DNA of 64,000 bases. It comes from Artemisia argyi. Its lineage: Eukaryota; Streptophyta; Magnoliopsida; Asterales; Asteraceae. Below, one piece after another: positions 21,865 to 33,500 of this stretch. Made by a program: the position numbers and the translations under genes. Location of the stretch: positions 110,944,228 to 111,008,227 of the forward strand of contig CM060693.1 of assembly GCA_030686995.1 (NCBI GenBank), written 5' to 3'. The notes under the pieces are model-generated. The model searched no databases. It saw nothing but the letters and a program-made list of their open reading frames with translations, and had not been told where the DNA came from. Numbering within the stretch: the first letter of the stretch is position 1; every line of letters starts with the position of its first letter.

Positions 21865-24800
21865 TGTTGAGGCAACATGATCAAGATCTATTTATGTTTT
21901 AATTACGACAAATAAACCATCGAAACACATAAAATAACAAACGTTAGCTCAAAATCGCCAGAGCCATCTCCCCTTAATTTTCCGGCCATAAACAAACTAG
22001 TCACTACGTCCTCTCTACCCTTTAATCATTCTTTGATTATGGGTATGCAATACGTGGTCTTAGGGAGTTTTTTGTGTCGTTTAAAGATGGCGGCTGGTTG
22101 TTTTCTATGTGTATTCATACCTGGTCGAAACCCTACATCTCCTTTTTATTCAATTTCTCTTTAATCGTCTTTTCCTAGACGATTTTAAGGTGAATGATTT
22201 TCTTAGGGCTTCGATTTTCATGTGTTCTTCTAACCCTAATCGATCTGAATTATTAAACCGCCATTAGGGTTTTTTTTGAGTCGATCTGATCCTGTGATTC
22301 TATAAGTCGGTTTAGACTTGTTATTTATAGATCGATCTCCTGATGTTCCTCTGTTGTTGGTTGGATCTGATCATCTAACCTTGTTGGTTCATTAATGCCG
22401 AAGCTAAATCTTGTTTAAGATTTGGTATATTATGTAATCGCTTGTATGTGCTTTTTGCGCTGCACTTAACCCGTTTTAGGGTTTGTTTGTTCTCGGCAGG
22501 TTCTGCATAAGATGTAAGTATTATTTACGTGGGTTTAGAGAGAGATGAAAGTCATGTGGGTGGAGTTGTAAGTCATGCTTGTGAATGGTGTTCCAAAAAT
22601 CGATCTATTTTTCTTGGGACAGGTTTGTGTGGCTCTTGGAAGTTAGGGTTTGTGTAAACCTTATTTTAGTCCGATATAGGTTCTGTACAGCGGTGGTATT
22701 TAATTCAAATCAAGGTTTTCTTGGTTCCAATTCGGCGGCTGTATTTGGATTGTATGTGGGTTGATGCTGCGTTGCAGTTTTCTTGTTTGTAGGGTTGTTG
22801 AACCCTGGTTATGAGTTACGACCTGATCTGATGTGTATCATTGTACATCAGCGTGGTGAGGTCATCTTTGCAGGTTAGGGTTTGTTTAACCCTAGTTATC
22901 GTCTATGGTAGGTTCATTGATTCGTGTTGATTCGATTTTATTATGATGGCTGATGTGGTTATGAATCGTACCATAGTTTCAAGTGTGGCATGTCTACTAT
23001 CACAAGATGCTACTGCTTTGTTTATTATGTGATCTTGTGTAAGGGTTTTCTGCTGCAAGTTAGGGTTCTAATGACCCTATGATCGTCACACACTGGTCCC
23101 TTGCTTGTTGATGCTGGATTGTGATGTGGTTGTGGATCGTTCCAGTTCCTTACCGCTATTGATGATCATGCTTAGTGGATCAGTTCAGATGTGGTCTCGT
23201 TGGTTAGGGTTTGTAGAACCCTATCCTTATTTTGTGTTTCGACCTGCTTGTAGTACATGCTGCTTTGCCTCGAACTACTCATATTTTGTTACAACAGTGT
23301 GTTCTTTTGGAGGTGGGTTTGAATATGTTTTGTGTATGGAGCGACATGAGTGTGTTCATGTTGGTTCCGTACTGAATGTCATGTTGTTGAAGGTGTAGGG
23401 TTTCGTTATACCTACTGTTGGTTTCAATTGGATTCTGCATGTTAAGTTTCTTGGGTAACTTATTCAAAAATCCTTGACTCGATCAATTGATATGTATCAT
23501 TATTTTCGATCGTTTATGGGTGGATCGATCTACATACTTGGGTTCCATATTCTGTGCTTGATCGATGCTGCTATGTGTTACTGGATGTTAGGGTTTCGAC
23601 TCTATGATTGTCCCATGTTGCTGGTGGGTGCTATCGTATCTACATGTTTTTAGCGAATGGGGTGATGCTTATTGCTGCTGGAAACGTTTCTACATGTTGA
23701 AGAATGATTGGTTGTTCATACATGGATTCTTCATGGAAGTTAAAGTGGACCACAAAGTGACTAGAAGGCTCAAGTACCTTTCTTGAGTAGTATTGTCATT
23801 TTATGTACTTTTGTCATTTTTGGTAGGTTCATTTTATTGTGAGTTGCTTTGTTTAGCATACTTGTTTGGTCAGTTGCACATGGTGTGCATGTTAGTTTTT
23901 AAGAATGGTATGTCATTCTTAGATAGGTGTCTTGTAAGTGTCCTAAGGGACTGGGGGCGAGGGATATTACCCTCGTCATTTTGTACTTCAACGTTTTTGG
24001 ATAATGTAATTTACCAGGGTGCAGGATTACTCCCCTTTACCCAAAAAAAAAATCGCCAGAGCCCATGTCTGCTCCTGGCGCGCTGCCTGCGCGTCAACGC
24101 GCGGGTGACGCGCCAGGACACTGTATGGTTCCGGGCGAATTTTGAAAGTCGGCTTTCCCCTTACCCAAAAAATATGGATCTTTCAATACAGGTTTGAATA
24201 TGTTATGTGCTTAATTGAGAATTTTCTAAACGAGTTTTGAGACTTGAGAGATCCTACTTTTAAAACACCCATTTACGGGAGAACGCCAACTCATGCTTTT
24301 TAACTAACGCCTCTAGCCAAGGCTTTTCTAAACTTAGGGAGCTTATATATTTCACGTGACATCGTGTTGAAGCATCCATATACTCATATCCCGTGCTTAC
24401 GTCTTCTCTAATTACGTAACGGGTTTACTCCCTTATTGGTCAAACTAAGTTAAAGGTCACTTTCCGTAAACGCATCCTTTCCCACTTGGGTTATGCTTTA
24501 AATCAAAGTAAAGCACTTAACTTGTTTGAACCAAGGTATTAGTTGAGAACGTCGAGTCGTGGAAAGTCACGAGATATGAAACTATGGATTCTCGACGTTG
24601 TGTTACTTGAACTTATAAGTAACTTATGATTTTCTCAACTCATAATCTTAATTTTCTAAACCTTTTCTTCTTAATGACAATTAGATTACTTCTTAATATT
24701 CTCTTAATCCCATTTATACAAAAGGCAAACCCAATCATATCCAAATCAAATATTCTCTTACACAATCTCTTACACTCTTACATATTCCCTTACACACTAT

Positions 24801-26357
24801 ATCTATTCCATTCCCTTACAACACATCTTATCACTTCATTTTTAACACATGCCAATTGTTTGAATTCCTAAAGAGGCTCCTTTGATCTCAAACATTGAAT
24901 TCAAACTAAACACATCTCAAGCATCCATCCAACCTCTCCTTTCTATACCATCACATGTGTTTGATCCTAACCATCCATTTCAAACCAAAACCATCTCAAC
25001 CATTGATTTCCCCTTTCCCCCCAAGCAAAGCATATTCCATTAGAATATCCCTTCTTAATCCAAACACAAGGCATCTTTGATCCTAGCCATCTATTTCAAA
25101 TCATCACATCTCAACCATTCATATTCAACACATGCAAAATTATTTGAAAACCAAGGGAGGCTCCCTTTGATATCCACCATCCAATTCAAACCATCTCATC
25201 TCAACCCTCCATCTCATTCTTCCCCCCCCCCCCCAAGAATTGGAATATTCCTTGGCATATTCTTTCTCTCTTTTCTATGCCATGTGAGGAGATACACTTC
25301 AACCCCTTCCAAATTACCCTATCTACACTTTATACCCTTGGTAATTTGGTTTTCTTATAAACACTTCACAAAACATTTTCTAATTGGCCATTTGAGTTGG
25401 TAAACCTTAGAATGATTAATGTTAAGGTTTAGTGTGAAGTAAAATTGGGGGTTAGGATAGGTATTTATAAGATCCAAACACCCAACACTTGGGAATGTTT
25501 ACAGAATCCTGGCGCGCTGCCCGCACGTTGACGCGCGGGTGACGCGTCGGCCTCGGTAAAAATTCGCAAGTTTGGGTTCTTGGCCTATAAATACCACCCT
25601 TGCCTCTTGTATTCCTCACCCCTTGCCATTATTCTTTCTCTCTAGATTCTTTCTCTCTAAACACTCTCAAATCTCTATCTCTAATCTTGTGTTCTTGATT
25701 TTCATACTAACATCTTTGAAAGAACAGATCTACTTGCAAGGGAAAAATCACAAGAACCTAATCTACTCTTGTGATTGTGTCGAGGGTCTTCTTATCTATA
25801 CCCTTTCTACTAGAATCGAGTCACTAGGTAATGTTAGGGCTTGATTGAACAGACATATATTCATTCATTCAATTGTTTGTATGGGAAGTCTTGTGTCTTG
25901 GTGACAAGGCCTAGATCATTGGGGATCTAGTTGGGGTTTGATACTTCCGGTGGGAAGTCTTGGTAGTGGTCTTGGTGACCCTTGGGTGAAGTCGAATCGC
26001 GAGATTCTTTTGGGAGGTTTCTGAGGGCGGAATACCATTGGGGAGTAACTCCTTCTTTGTGAGAATCGATATTGGTAAATATCGGTCGAGTGAATTGTAA
26101 TGTTTTGTAGTCCACCAAAATGATTATACTAGTGAATAGTATCGGAGTCGCGAATTCGCAACTGGACGTACGGATGGTATAAACCCCCCATCCTGAACCA
26201 ATATATGTCGTTGTGTTCTTTACTTGCTTTATATACTTTGGGTGTGTTAGTGGTTGTTGGATTATTGTACAACCACTTGGTGTTCTTTTTGGCTTAAAGT
26301 TTTTTAAACATCCAAAAAGCCAAAGAAAACGTATTCACCCCCCTTTATGGTTCTACA
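21865..26357 (+). repeat. Copia-1 3' LTR, split by a retroposon
   Basis: It begins TGTTGAGG right after the polypurine tract and ends TTCTACA. Without the 21966-24048 insertion and its duplicated target it is about 2395 bp, close to the 2422 bp of the 5' LTR. Its TATA box is at 25585-25594. Confidence 0.92.
21966..24048 (+). mobile_element. 2.08-kb poly(A) retroposon, non-coding
   Basis: The insertion is flanked by a 12-15 bp duplication (AAAATCGCCAGAGCC at 21951-21965 and 24049-24063) and ends in a run of A after CTCCCCTTTACCC. This is the signature of target-primed (LINE-machinery) insertion. No endonuclease, RT or gag frame is present. The body carries a loosely repeated block about every 160-190 bp in which GTTAGGGTTTGT is followed by an AACCCTA-like complement (near 22640, 22790, 22880, 23050, 23205, 23395 and 23588). 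A short hairpin, CGAGGG/CCCTCG, lies near 23953-23970. It may be a non-autonomous LINE derivative or a retroposed non-coding RNA. Confidence 0.8.
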
Positions 26358-26362
26358 TGTGC

Positions 26363-26508
26363 CATTAGAGGTGGCTTCAGAGTTCGCTGACTACGGTGAG
26401 ATAAGGTGGATTTGGAAGCGATTGGTTACTCAAGGGCGTAGGATTAGCCTGTTGTTAGATCGACTTGATGGGGTATCCTCGGCCAGACTTCAGGAGTTGA
26501 GGGGGTGG
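26363..26508 (+). pseudogene. R/S/P-rich ORF remnant, right part
   Basis: Continues in phase from 2956 after the copia-1 target duplication. Translation includes EFADYGEIRWIWKRLV and LLLDRLDGVSSARLQELRG. It runs directly into the TG of the gypsy LTR at 26509, so its original end is lost or lies inside that LTR. The family is not recognised. Confidence 0.55.
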
Positions 26509-27088
26509 TGTGTGCTTATTCACACACCTTTTTCTGGCCAAATTAAGACCAAAACAGACACAAACTATCCATAATTGCCAAAGATATTGTACTTTTGTGT
26601 TTGTGATCGTGCAGGAATGGATACTTTAGAAATTAGCATAAATCAGGCCAAAAAGAACAAAAACGAGCATGAGTTTGGAAAATGTGTCAAAAGCCAAAGC
26701 CGAGGAAGCAAATTACCACTTTTGAGCTCAGATTGTCAAAACACACCTTGAGGAATCACAAAATTCCAAAAATAGTCCTTGGAGCAAAAGTTTGCAAAAT
26801 TGGCAGAAATGGTCCCTCAAATTTGGAAATTGATAGAAATGGCCCCTTAACATTGGATTTGGAAGAAAAGTCAACAAAGGTCCTTGGGAATTCACAAGTT
26901 GTCATTAGTGGTCCCTGGGTAAAAAGTTTGAAGAAATTACAAGTTTAGTCGATGAACTTTGAAGTTTTGGCAGATTTAGTCCCTAGAGGATAAAAATTTA
27001 AAATTACTCATAATGGTCCTTGGGATAATGAAACTTGGAAAAATTGATCCTTTTGATAACTTTGGGAAAGTTACACTTTCAGTCCCTT
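26509..27088 (+). repeat. Gypsy (Athila/Tat-like) LTR-1, left segment
   Basis: It starts TGTGTGCTTATTCACACACC, closely matching the minus-strand start of the LTR at 52622 (TGAGTACTTATTTACTCACC). It carries a degenerate repeat of about 40 bp built around GGTCC(C/T) and TTGG blocks. Interrupted at 27089 by copia-2; the remainder is 45441-48529. Confidence 0.75.
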
Positions 27089-27421
27089 TGTAGGACCAGA
27101 GAACAACCTTAAACACTAAAGAATGAAGCGTAAATCTAGAGAGAGAAAGTAAGTAGAGAGAGAGTGGGTAGAACTCCTAGTGTGTGAAATAATGAGACAA
27201 TGTTATTACCAAGAGCACCAAACTCTTCCATGAGGATTACAAGAGTATTTATAGTGGTTTTCTAGGGCTTTACATATCTTAGACATTATTACATAACTAG
27301 CCCTTACACTTTATAAAATCATGAAAACATTAGTAAAACTTCATCATAATAATATTATAAAGCAACCTATTACATAAAATTAATGACCGACACTTTCTAT
27401 AAATAAAATACGATCCTAACA
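27089..27421 (-). repeat. Copia-2 3' LTR
   Basis: 333 bp with TGTAGG...CCTAACA ends (plus strand). The minus strand just outside reads AATTAGGGGTAGAT, the polypurine tract. Confidence 0.9.
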
Positions 27422-29968
27422 ATCTACCCCTAATTGTTGGTCATCAAAGGTTGCGCGATGTTATCATCTTTGTCTTTTGACTTTAACATTCATAGCTCTG
27501 GACGTCTTTAAGAATCATTAGATGAATCATAGTTCCCAGTTCATCATGCTTTCATCTAGTGTAGATGTAGTGATCCAATGATGTCATCTGCCTTTTGTCA
27601 CTTCTTTGTCTTTGGTGGTTATGCGCCTTTCTAACATGCTCATACGTCTTTAGTCTTTGTCATACATACATTTGTTGTTCCCGTTCTTTCACTTTGATCT
27701 TTGTCACTTTTTTGTAGATTCTTCTTTTTGGCATAGAATCTTTCTTTAACTGTTGTTATCCTTTGATCTTTGGGAAAATTTTCCTCTGACTTTGTGATGC
27801 ATGTATGAGCATCTGGAATCCATCGCCATGGAGATGATGTATAGCTGCAGGTAAACAGTTAGCAATAAATCAACCGGTACTTATATATAAGGAATTAGAG
27901 ATCGTCAACAACATAGTGTGAAGACTCCTTCTAACCCTTACCATGGCTGTTCCCATTTTGGATACTCTCGAGGGAGCTTACGAGACCTACTAAGTAGCTC
28001 AACGAATGGGTGAGTCGCTGGGGATTACTCCACGACTGTAGACCATTTGAAACTACAGCGAACACTAAGCGTAACCCATAAAGAATTACCAAAGTGACCT
28101 GCTGTTAGGGCTGCTTGATGTTGACCCTGGCAGGAATCTCTGTTCAATCATTTAGAAAATACATAAGTAAATCATCTCATAAACATTCTCGGAAGATTGC
28201 TAAGATCTGCGTAGGACTCTTAAGTTTACATCTGGAGTCCTTAATGATGAAGAACCAGTGTAGAAATATCATATGTTCCTATGAGATCTTTTGATGAATC
28301 TCGGGGCTCTAGACTCGATAAGTGCACATTAGGTTTCCTATGCGTAGATTAGGGAGAGGTCTCCTACTTTAATATCAACCATCTCTAAGAGATAGGTCGA
28401 TAGATTACACTGGTTCCCCATGAGAATGAAACAAGCTCTTTTAAGAGAACTTGAGTGGCTAGAAGGTTAAGTGCAGTGCGTCACTGGGTCCATGACGTCT
28501 TAATCTTCAATACCGGTGTCACCTTAGCAACAACCAGTAGCATACGAATTGAACCCGGTGTGTGCCCTAAGGTTGAACATATGACGGCTATTTCTTTTCA
28601 CCCTTTTTCATAACTTTTCTTTTTAATTCTTCAACCCCTTCTTTCTCCTTTCTCATTTTCTCCTTTTTTCAATCATACCTAAGGACTTCTAATTCTAATC
28701 TAATGGATTTGTCCTTGAGTAGATCCCTCTAGCTCTGACGGGTCATAGGACATAAACCTAACCATAATCACCTTATTACTCCATGATTATCCTAGATTTA
28801 TTGATCACATGCCATAAAACCTTTTGTGAAAATCTCTTAAAGTGTTTATGATTATGAAACATATTTGTTGACACTTTGAGAGTTTTGGTTTCTTTTGAAG
28901 GACTCCCCCTTCACATGTGCTCATGAATTTTTAAGAAATTTGCACATGCGTGAGGAGTTTGCACTTTTTGACTTGATCCACTTTCAGTGAACATGACCGA
29001 TTCGAGACACGCTTACATCACCAGTTAGACTAGCTTGAAATTATTACCCGTCCTGGTCAAATCCAAAGAAAGTCTCTCGATACGATACATTCTACTCAGA
29101 CAGGTCCTATTCGAGACACGCTTACATCACTAGTTGGACTAGCTTGAAATTATTACCCGTCCAGGACAAGTATTTTCGATTACTGACATTTAAAGCTTCG
29201 TCAGTTCATTGGTACTTTCTGAGTCGAGCTCTTTTGAGATTCAGTCACAATCTTTAAATATATTTGATCACATTTTAATCATGTCTTCTCCCCCTCAAAA
29301 ATAGCATATCGTGATATTTTTGATATCAACTGATTAAGAAAAAGCTTTTTAGAGAGATAGACAGATTTCATTTTGCATGAATACGGAACATTTTTGTTTT
29401 AGTACTCCCCCTTAAAGATAGCTCATTTTGAAATCAATTAAGGGTTTAGAGGGAGTTTTCTTGAGCACTAATTTTGAGAGATTTTGAGAACTCTTTTGAA
29501 CAATCTTGAAAAAGTGCTCAAGAATTCTGTTTGAAAACAAGTTTATGTTTGAAATCCTTTTCTTTTGTTTAGATTCGAACTTTTTGAAAAAGATTTCGTC
29601 TTTGAACATACGAGTCCTTGATTTGAAAATAATCAGAAGTCATCCTTTAAGCCCGGGTTTCGTATTGAGGTATACGAAAGCCATCGTGAAGAAACTTTTT
29701 GAGAAACGACATGTTATAGAAAAACATATAAAGAACTCTCGTTCAAGCCTCTGTACATGTCCGTATCATTGTTAAAAGACATTTCTAGACACATACAGAA
29801 TATTGATTTATACGAGAGACATGTCGTAAGAAGAATATATTTTTGGATTTTTTGATTTTATATTTTTGTATTTTATTTTTGTTGGTTATTCAAATTTTGT
29901 ATTTTTTTTATTTTATTTTTATTTTTTTTTCAAAAGTATTTACAGCAAAGCGATTTTGAAATTATTTT
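27422..29968 (-). other. Copia-2 3' non-coding region
   Basis: About 2.5 kb between RNase H and the polypurine tract without convincing ORFs. It includes an imperfect duplication (29000-29058 and 29110-29167) and a T-rich stretch at 29845-29935. Such a long 3' region is unusual for copia. Confidence 0.7.
29000..29167. repeat. Imperfect direct repeat, two copies about 110 bp apart
   Basis: Both copies share TTCGAGACACGCTTACATCA and ACTAGCTTGAAATTATTACC, with a few substitutions. Confidence 0.85.
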
Positions 29969-31591
29969 TCAAGAAGATTCGAGAAGATGTTCTAGCTCCT
30001 TAGGAGTTAGGCTTCGCATGCCAATTCGTCGAACTAAATAGTCAAACCATTCTTTTGGAAGGGCTTTAGTAAATAGATCGGCGAGTTGGTAATCAGTCTT
30101 AACGAATAATAATTCAACAGTACCCTCTTCTACGTGCTCTTTGATGAAATGGTAGCGGACTTTGATATGCTTCGTCTTTGAGTGTTGTACGGGATTGCAC
30201 GAGATGGCTATGGCACTTTTTGAGTCACAATACATAGGTATTCTGTCAAAAGTAAAGCCATAATCTGTGAGATGTGTCCGCATCCAAAGAACTTAGGCAC
30301 AACTCGCAGATAGAGACACATACTCGGCTTCGGCGGTTGATAGTGCAGTACAATCCTATTTTGTTGACAACCAGCTTACTAGCTTTTCACCCAAAAATTG
30401 TGCTCCACCTGATGTACTCTTTGCTGTAACTTGATCACCGACATGGTCAGTATCTGAAAATGCTATTAGTTTAAATTCTGAATGCTTCAGATACCAAAGT
30501 CCCATGTTAATGGTGCTTCGAAGGTACCGAAAGATCCGTTTAACCTCTTTGAGGTGAAGTTCGGTAGGCTTTGCCTGAAACCGTGCTAACAAACAAACAA
30601 CAAATTGAATATCGGGTCGATTAGCAGTTAAGTACATGAGAGAACCGATCATGCTCCGATATTTCTTCGGATCGATGGGTTTCCCAAACAAATCAGCACC
30701 AATTTTTGGTGAAGTGACCATTGGTGTACCAACATAATCATAGTTTTCCATTCCATGTTTTTTCTGAATCTCTATTGTATATTTAGCTTGATTAATAAAA
30801 ATACCACGAGGGGATTGATGTATTTGTAAACCAAGAAATAATTTTAGTTCCCCATCACGGACATTTCAAATTTGCTTTTCATGAGATTTTCAAAATGTTT
30901 TGAATGGTTAGGATTGGTTGATCCAAAAATAATGTCGTCCACGTAAATTTGAACGATCAAAATGTCATCTTTGAATTTTTTGGTAAACAAGGTGTCATCA
31001 ACCGTTCCTTTCGTGAAATTTTTTTTTGAGCAAGAAAGATGATAGTTTGTCATACCATGCTCTTGGAGCTTGTTTTAAACCATAAATGGCTTTTTTAAGC
31101 TTGTAGACATAGTCTGGATGATCTTTGTCGATGAATCCTTCTGGTTGACTCACATACACTTCTTCTTTCAGAGTTCCATTTAAGAAGGCTGTCTTAATGT
31201 CCATCTAATAGACTGTGATGTTTTTGTGAGCGACATAGGCTAAGAAAATCCGGGCTGCTTCAAGTCTAGCTACAGGCGCGAATGATTCTTCAAAATATAT
31301 CCCTTCTTTTTGTTGATATCCTTTTGCTACGAGACGAGCTTTGTTGCGAATTATAGTCATTTCCTCATCCAAATTGATCTTCCACAACCACTTGAGATTA
31401 AGAACACGTTTATCAAGTGGTCGTTCAACAAGTTCCCAACTATTATGTAACTGGTATTGAAGAATTTCCTCCTGCATCGCTTCTATCCATGGGTACTTTG
31501 CCATTGCTTCCCGAATGTTCTTTGGTTCTTTGAGGCATATAGAGCAAATGTAGATACACATTTCAGGATCTGTGGTAAGTTGTCTTCTCAA
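29969..31591 (-). pseudogene. Copia-2 reverse transcriptase and RNase H, decayed
   Basis: In sense order from 31591: [56 protein letters not shown], and the YVDDIIFGS active site (about 30915-30945). Then RNase H with ADLFTKALPKEW and IPMYCDSKSAIAISCN near the end (29969-30283). Frames shift near 31020 (T-run) and 30845. Stops fall at Gln positions: before MDIK (31202-31204), before DCTALSTAEAEY (about 30351) and near 30292. The RNase H Asp region reads AFSDTDHVGD. The catalytic motifs are still legible, so the element died relatively recently. Confidence 0.94.
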
Positions 31592-31609
31592 CTAAACTGG
31601 CCTTGAAGG

Positions 31610-33443
31610 TTAACCAATAACGTGTTCAATTGGATGATCTTTTGTCCATTGGAGTGTAGAAGGGTACCTTGGGTTTAACCTATGTGTTTTAGATGGTTCT
31701 TGTAACCTTGAATAAGATTCAACAGATTCTGTTGCAAATGGGTTTTCAAACACTTCTTCTTCCTCTAACGTAACATCGTTTGAATTATTTGTTGGTTCTT
31801 CTTGAAAATTTATGTTTTGGTTTTGCTCATCAACTCTTGGTAGAACAATTTCAATGACTGAAGTTGCTGGAGTAGATGTTGATGATGCTGAGGGAGTTGG
31901 TGCTTCATATTCTATTGTTGTAGTAGATGCATCTTGTGGTGGTGGTGGTGGTTGATGGTTTTGAGCGGGTGCAGCGGAATGTTGATGAGATGCATTTGTC
32001 GAAGTTCCACCATAATATTCATCAAACATTAACTCGAAGAAATTTTCCAGTTCTTGTTCTAAAGGTTTGTTCGTGTTTGTTGAATGAGCTCCTTGAGGCA
32101 CGAGTCCTGAACTGATGTGTGTAGAAGTCTGTTGGTTTGGTGCGAGTCCTAATCCATTTTGATTAGAAGCCATCGGATTAAGCGCGGGTTCTAGAGCGTA
32201 TCTCTCAGAAGCCATTTGTGAAATCTCGTCAAACTTCACATTCATCGTCTCCATTATCCTTTTCGTTCTTCTATTATACACCCTGAATGCCCTCGAGTTT
32301 TCTGAATATCCAATGAAGATTCCAATATCATCTTAGCTTTTAACTTTCCTAGATCTTCTTTGCCGTTCGTCGGATAACACAAAGCGCCAAACACGTGAAG
32401 ATAAGAGATATCCGGTTTCTGATTGTTCACAAGCTCATATGGTATTTTATGGAATCTTAGATAGATTAGGGATCGGTTTTGAGTAAATCAAGCCGTGGCA
32501 ACAGTATCAGCCCAAAAGAATAGTGGTGTGCTAGAATATATCAGCATTGTGCGAGCAGCTTCCACCAGTGTTCTGTTTCTTCTTTCAACTACCCCATTAT
32601 GCTGTGGAGTTCTAACAACTGATGTTTGATGTGTATTCCAACATCTTCAAGGTAAGTTCTTAACTCCTGGTTTGTAAATTCTGTGCCATTGTCTGTTCTT
32701 ATAATCCTTACTAGAGCTTTAAGTAGAACTTGAATACGCTTCAGAAAGGTGATGATGATGCCTGGTGCTTCGTCTTTTGATCTCTAAAACTTTACCCAAG
32801 TATATCTTGAATAATCATCAACAATAACGAGAATATACTTCTTCCCATTAATGCTTTCAACTCTCATTGGGCCACATAAGTCCATGTGCAACATATGTAA
32901 CCTTGCTTCCAAACTAGGTATGCTTTTGGGTTTATATGATGCTCTTTTACTTTTTCCTTGTTCGCATGATGGACATAGGTGTTCCTTGGTGTATTTGAAC
33001 TTAGGAAGTCCGGTGACAATGTTGTCTTTGGCTAACTTATTGATGGTGTCAAAATTGAGATGGGATAATCGTCTATGCCACAACCAGGACTTTGTTTCGG
33101 ATGCCCTTGTCATAAGACAAATTGGTGAGGTAGAAGCCATTTGGTTGATGTCGATAGCATGCAAGTTTGTGCCATGATTACCAGTTAAGAGATCATCACC
33201 AACCAAATTTCAAATAAAAATAGTGTTTCTCCTAAATGAAACTTCTAAATCTGCATCACAAAACTGCCCAACTGAAAACAAATTGTGTCCCAACCCTTCG
33301 ACGTAGTAAACTTGAGTGATCAAAAAATTCCCAAACTGAAGGTCTCCAAAACCCAGAATAGCTGCTACATGATCAATTCCAAAGCGTACAGTTCCCATGA
33401 ATTTCCAGACGAAATTGATCAGCAGCTTTAAGTTTCCGGTCAT
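31610..33443 (-). pseudogene. Copia-2 integrase, decayed
   Basis: In sense order from 33443: YVEGLGHNLFSVGQFC, then the zinc domain LWHRRLSHLNFDTI ... CPSCEQGK (His/His/Cys/Cys intact), then the core with HMDLCGP and VDDYSRYTW. A stop after WVKF at 32784 breaks the frame. RTDNGTEF is readable near 32680-32705, so the second catalytic Asp is kept. The C-terminal part resumes at 32281 (YNRRTKRIMETMNVKFDE) and grades into a Ser/Thr/Pro-rich linker to RT ending at 31610. Confidence 0.92.
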
Positions 33444-33500
33444 GTGCTTGGAGCAACCTGAGTCGACGATCCAAAGACATATTTCGATAACCTGCGAAGA
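33430..33500 (-). pseudogene. Copia-2 protease active-site segment
   Basis: The minus strand encodes LWIVDSGCSKHMTG, the copia aspartic protease motif, out of frame with the preceding gag tail (33440-34234). A frameshift therefore sits just upstream of the catalytic Asp. Confidence 0.85.

Larger units (their letters stand above)
2957..26357 (+). mobile_element. Copia-1: Sirevirus-like Ty1/copia element with nested insertions
   Basis: The element runs from TGTTGAGGC to TTCTACA. It is flanked by CGTGC (2952-2956) and TGTGC (26358-26362), a 5-bp duplication with one C/T difference. Order: 5' LTR, PBS, gag, protease/integrase, small ORF, several polypurine tracts, 3' LTR. Reverse transcriptase and RNase H are absent. 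Three later insertions sit inside it: a solo LTR (9226-10671), a LARD (11488-20926) and a retroposon (21966-24048). Without them it would be roughly 10 kb. The two LTRs differ more from each other than do those of the nested LARD, as expected for the older host element. Confidence 0.92.

Noticed and set aside
22630..23600. TTAGGGTTT motifs resembling telomere repeats
   Set aside because: Single degenerate units spaced by 85-190 bp, not tandem TTTAGGG; part of the retroposon body.
23105..24197. Frames of 97 and 134 codons in the retroposon
   Set aside because: Cys/Phe/Leu-rich translations with no domain, the second crossing the A-tail and target duplication into the LTR.
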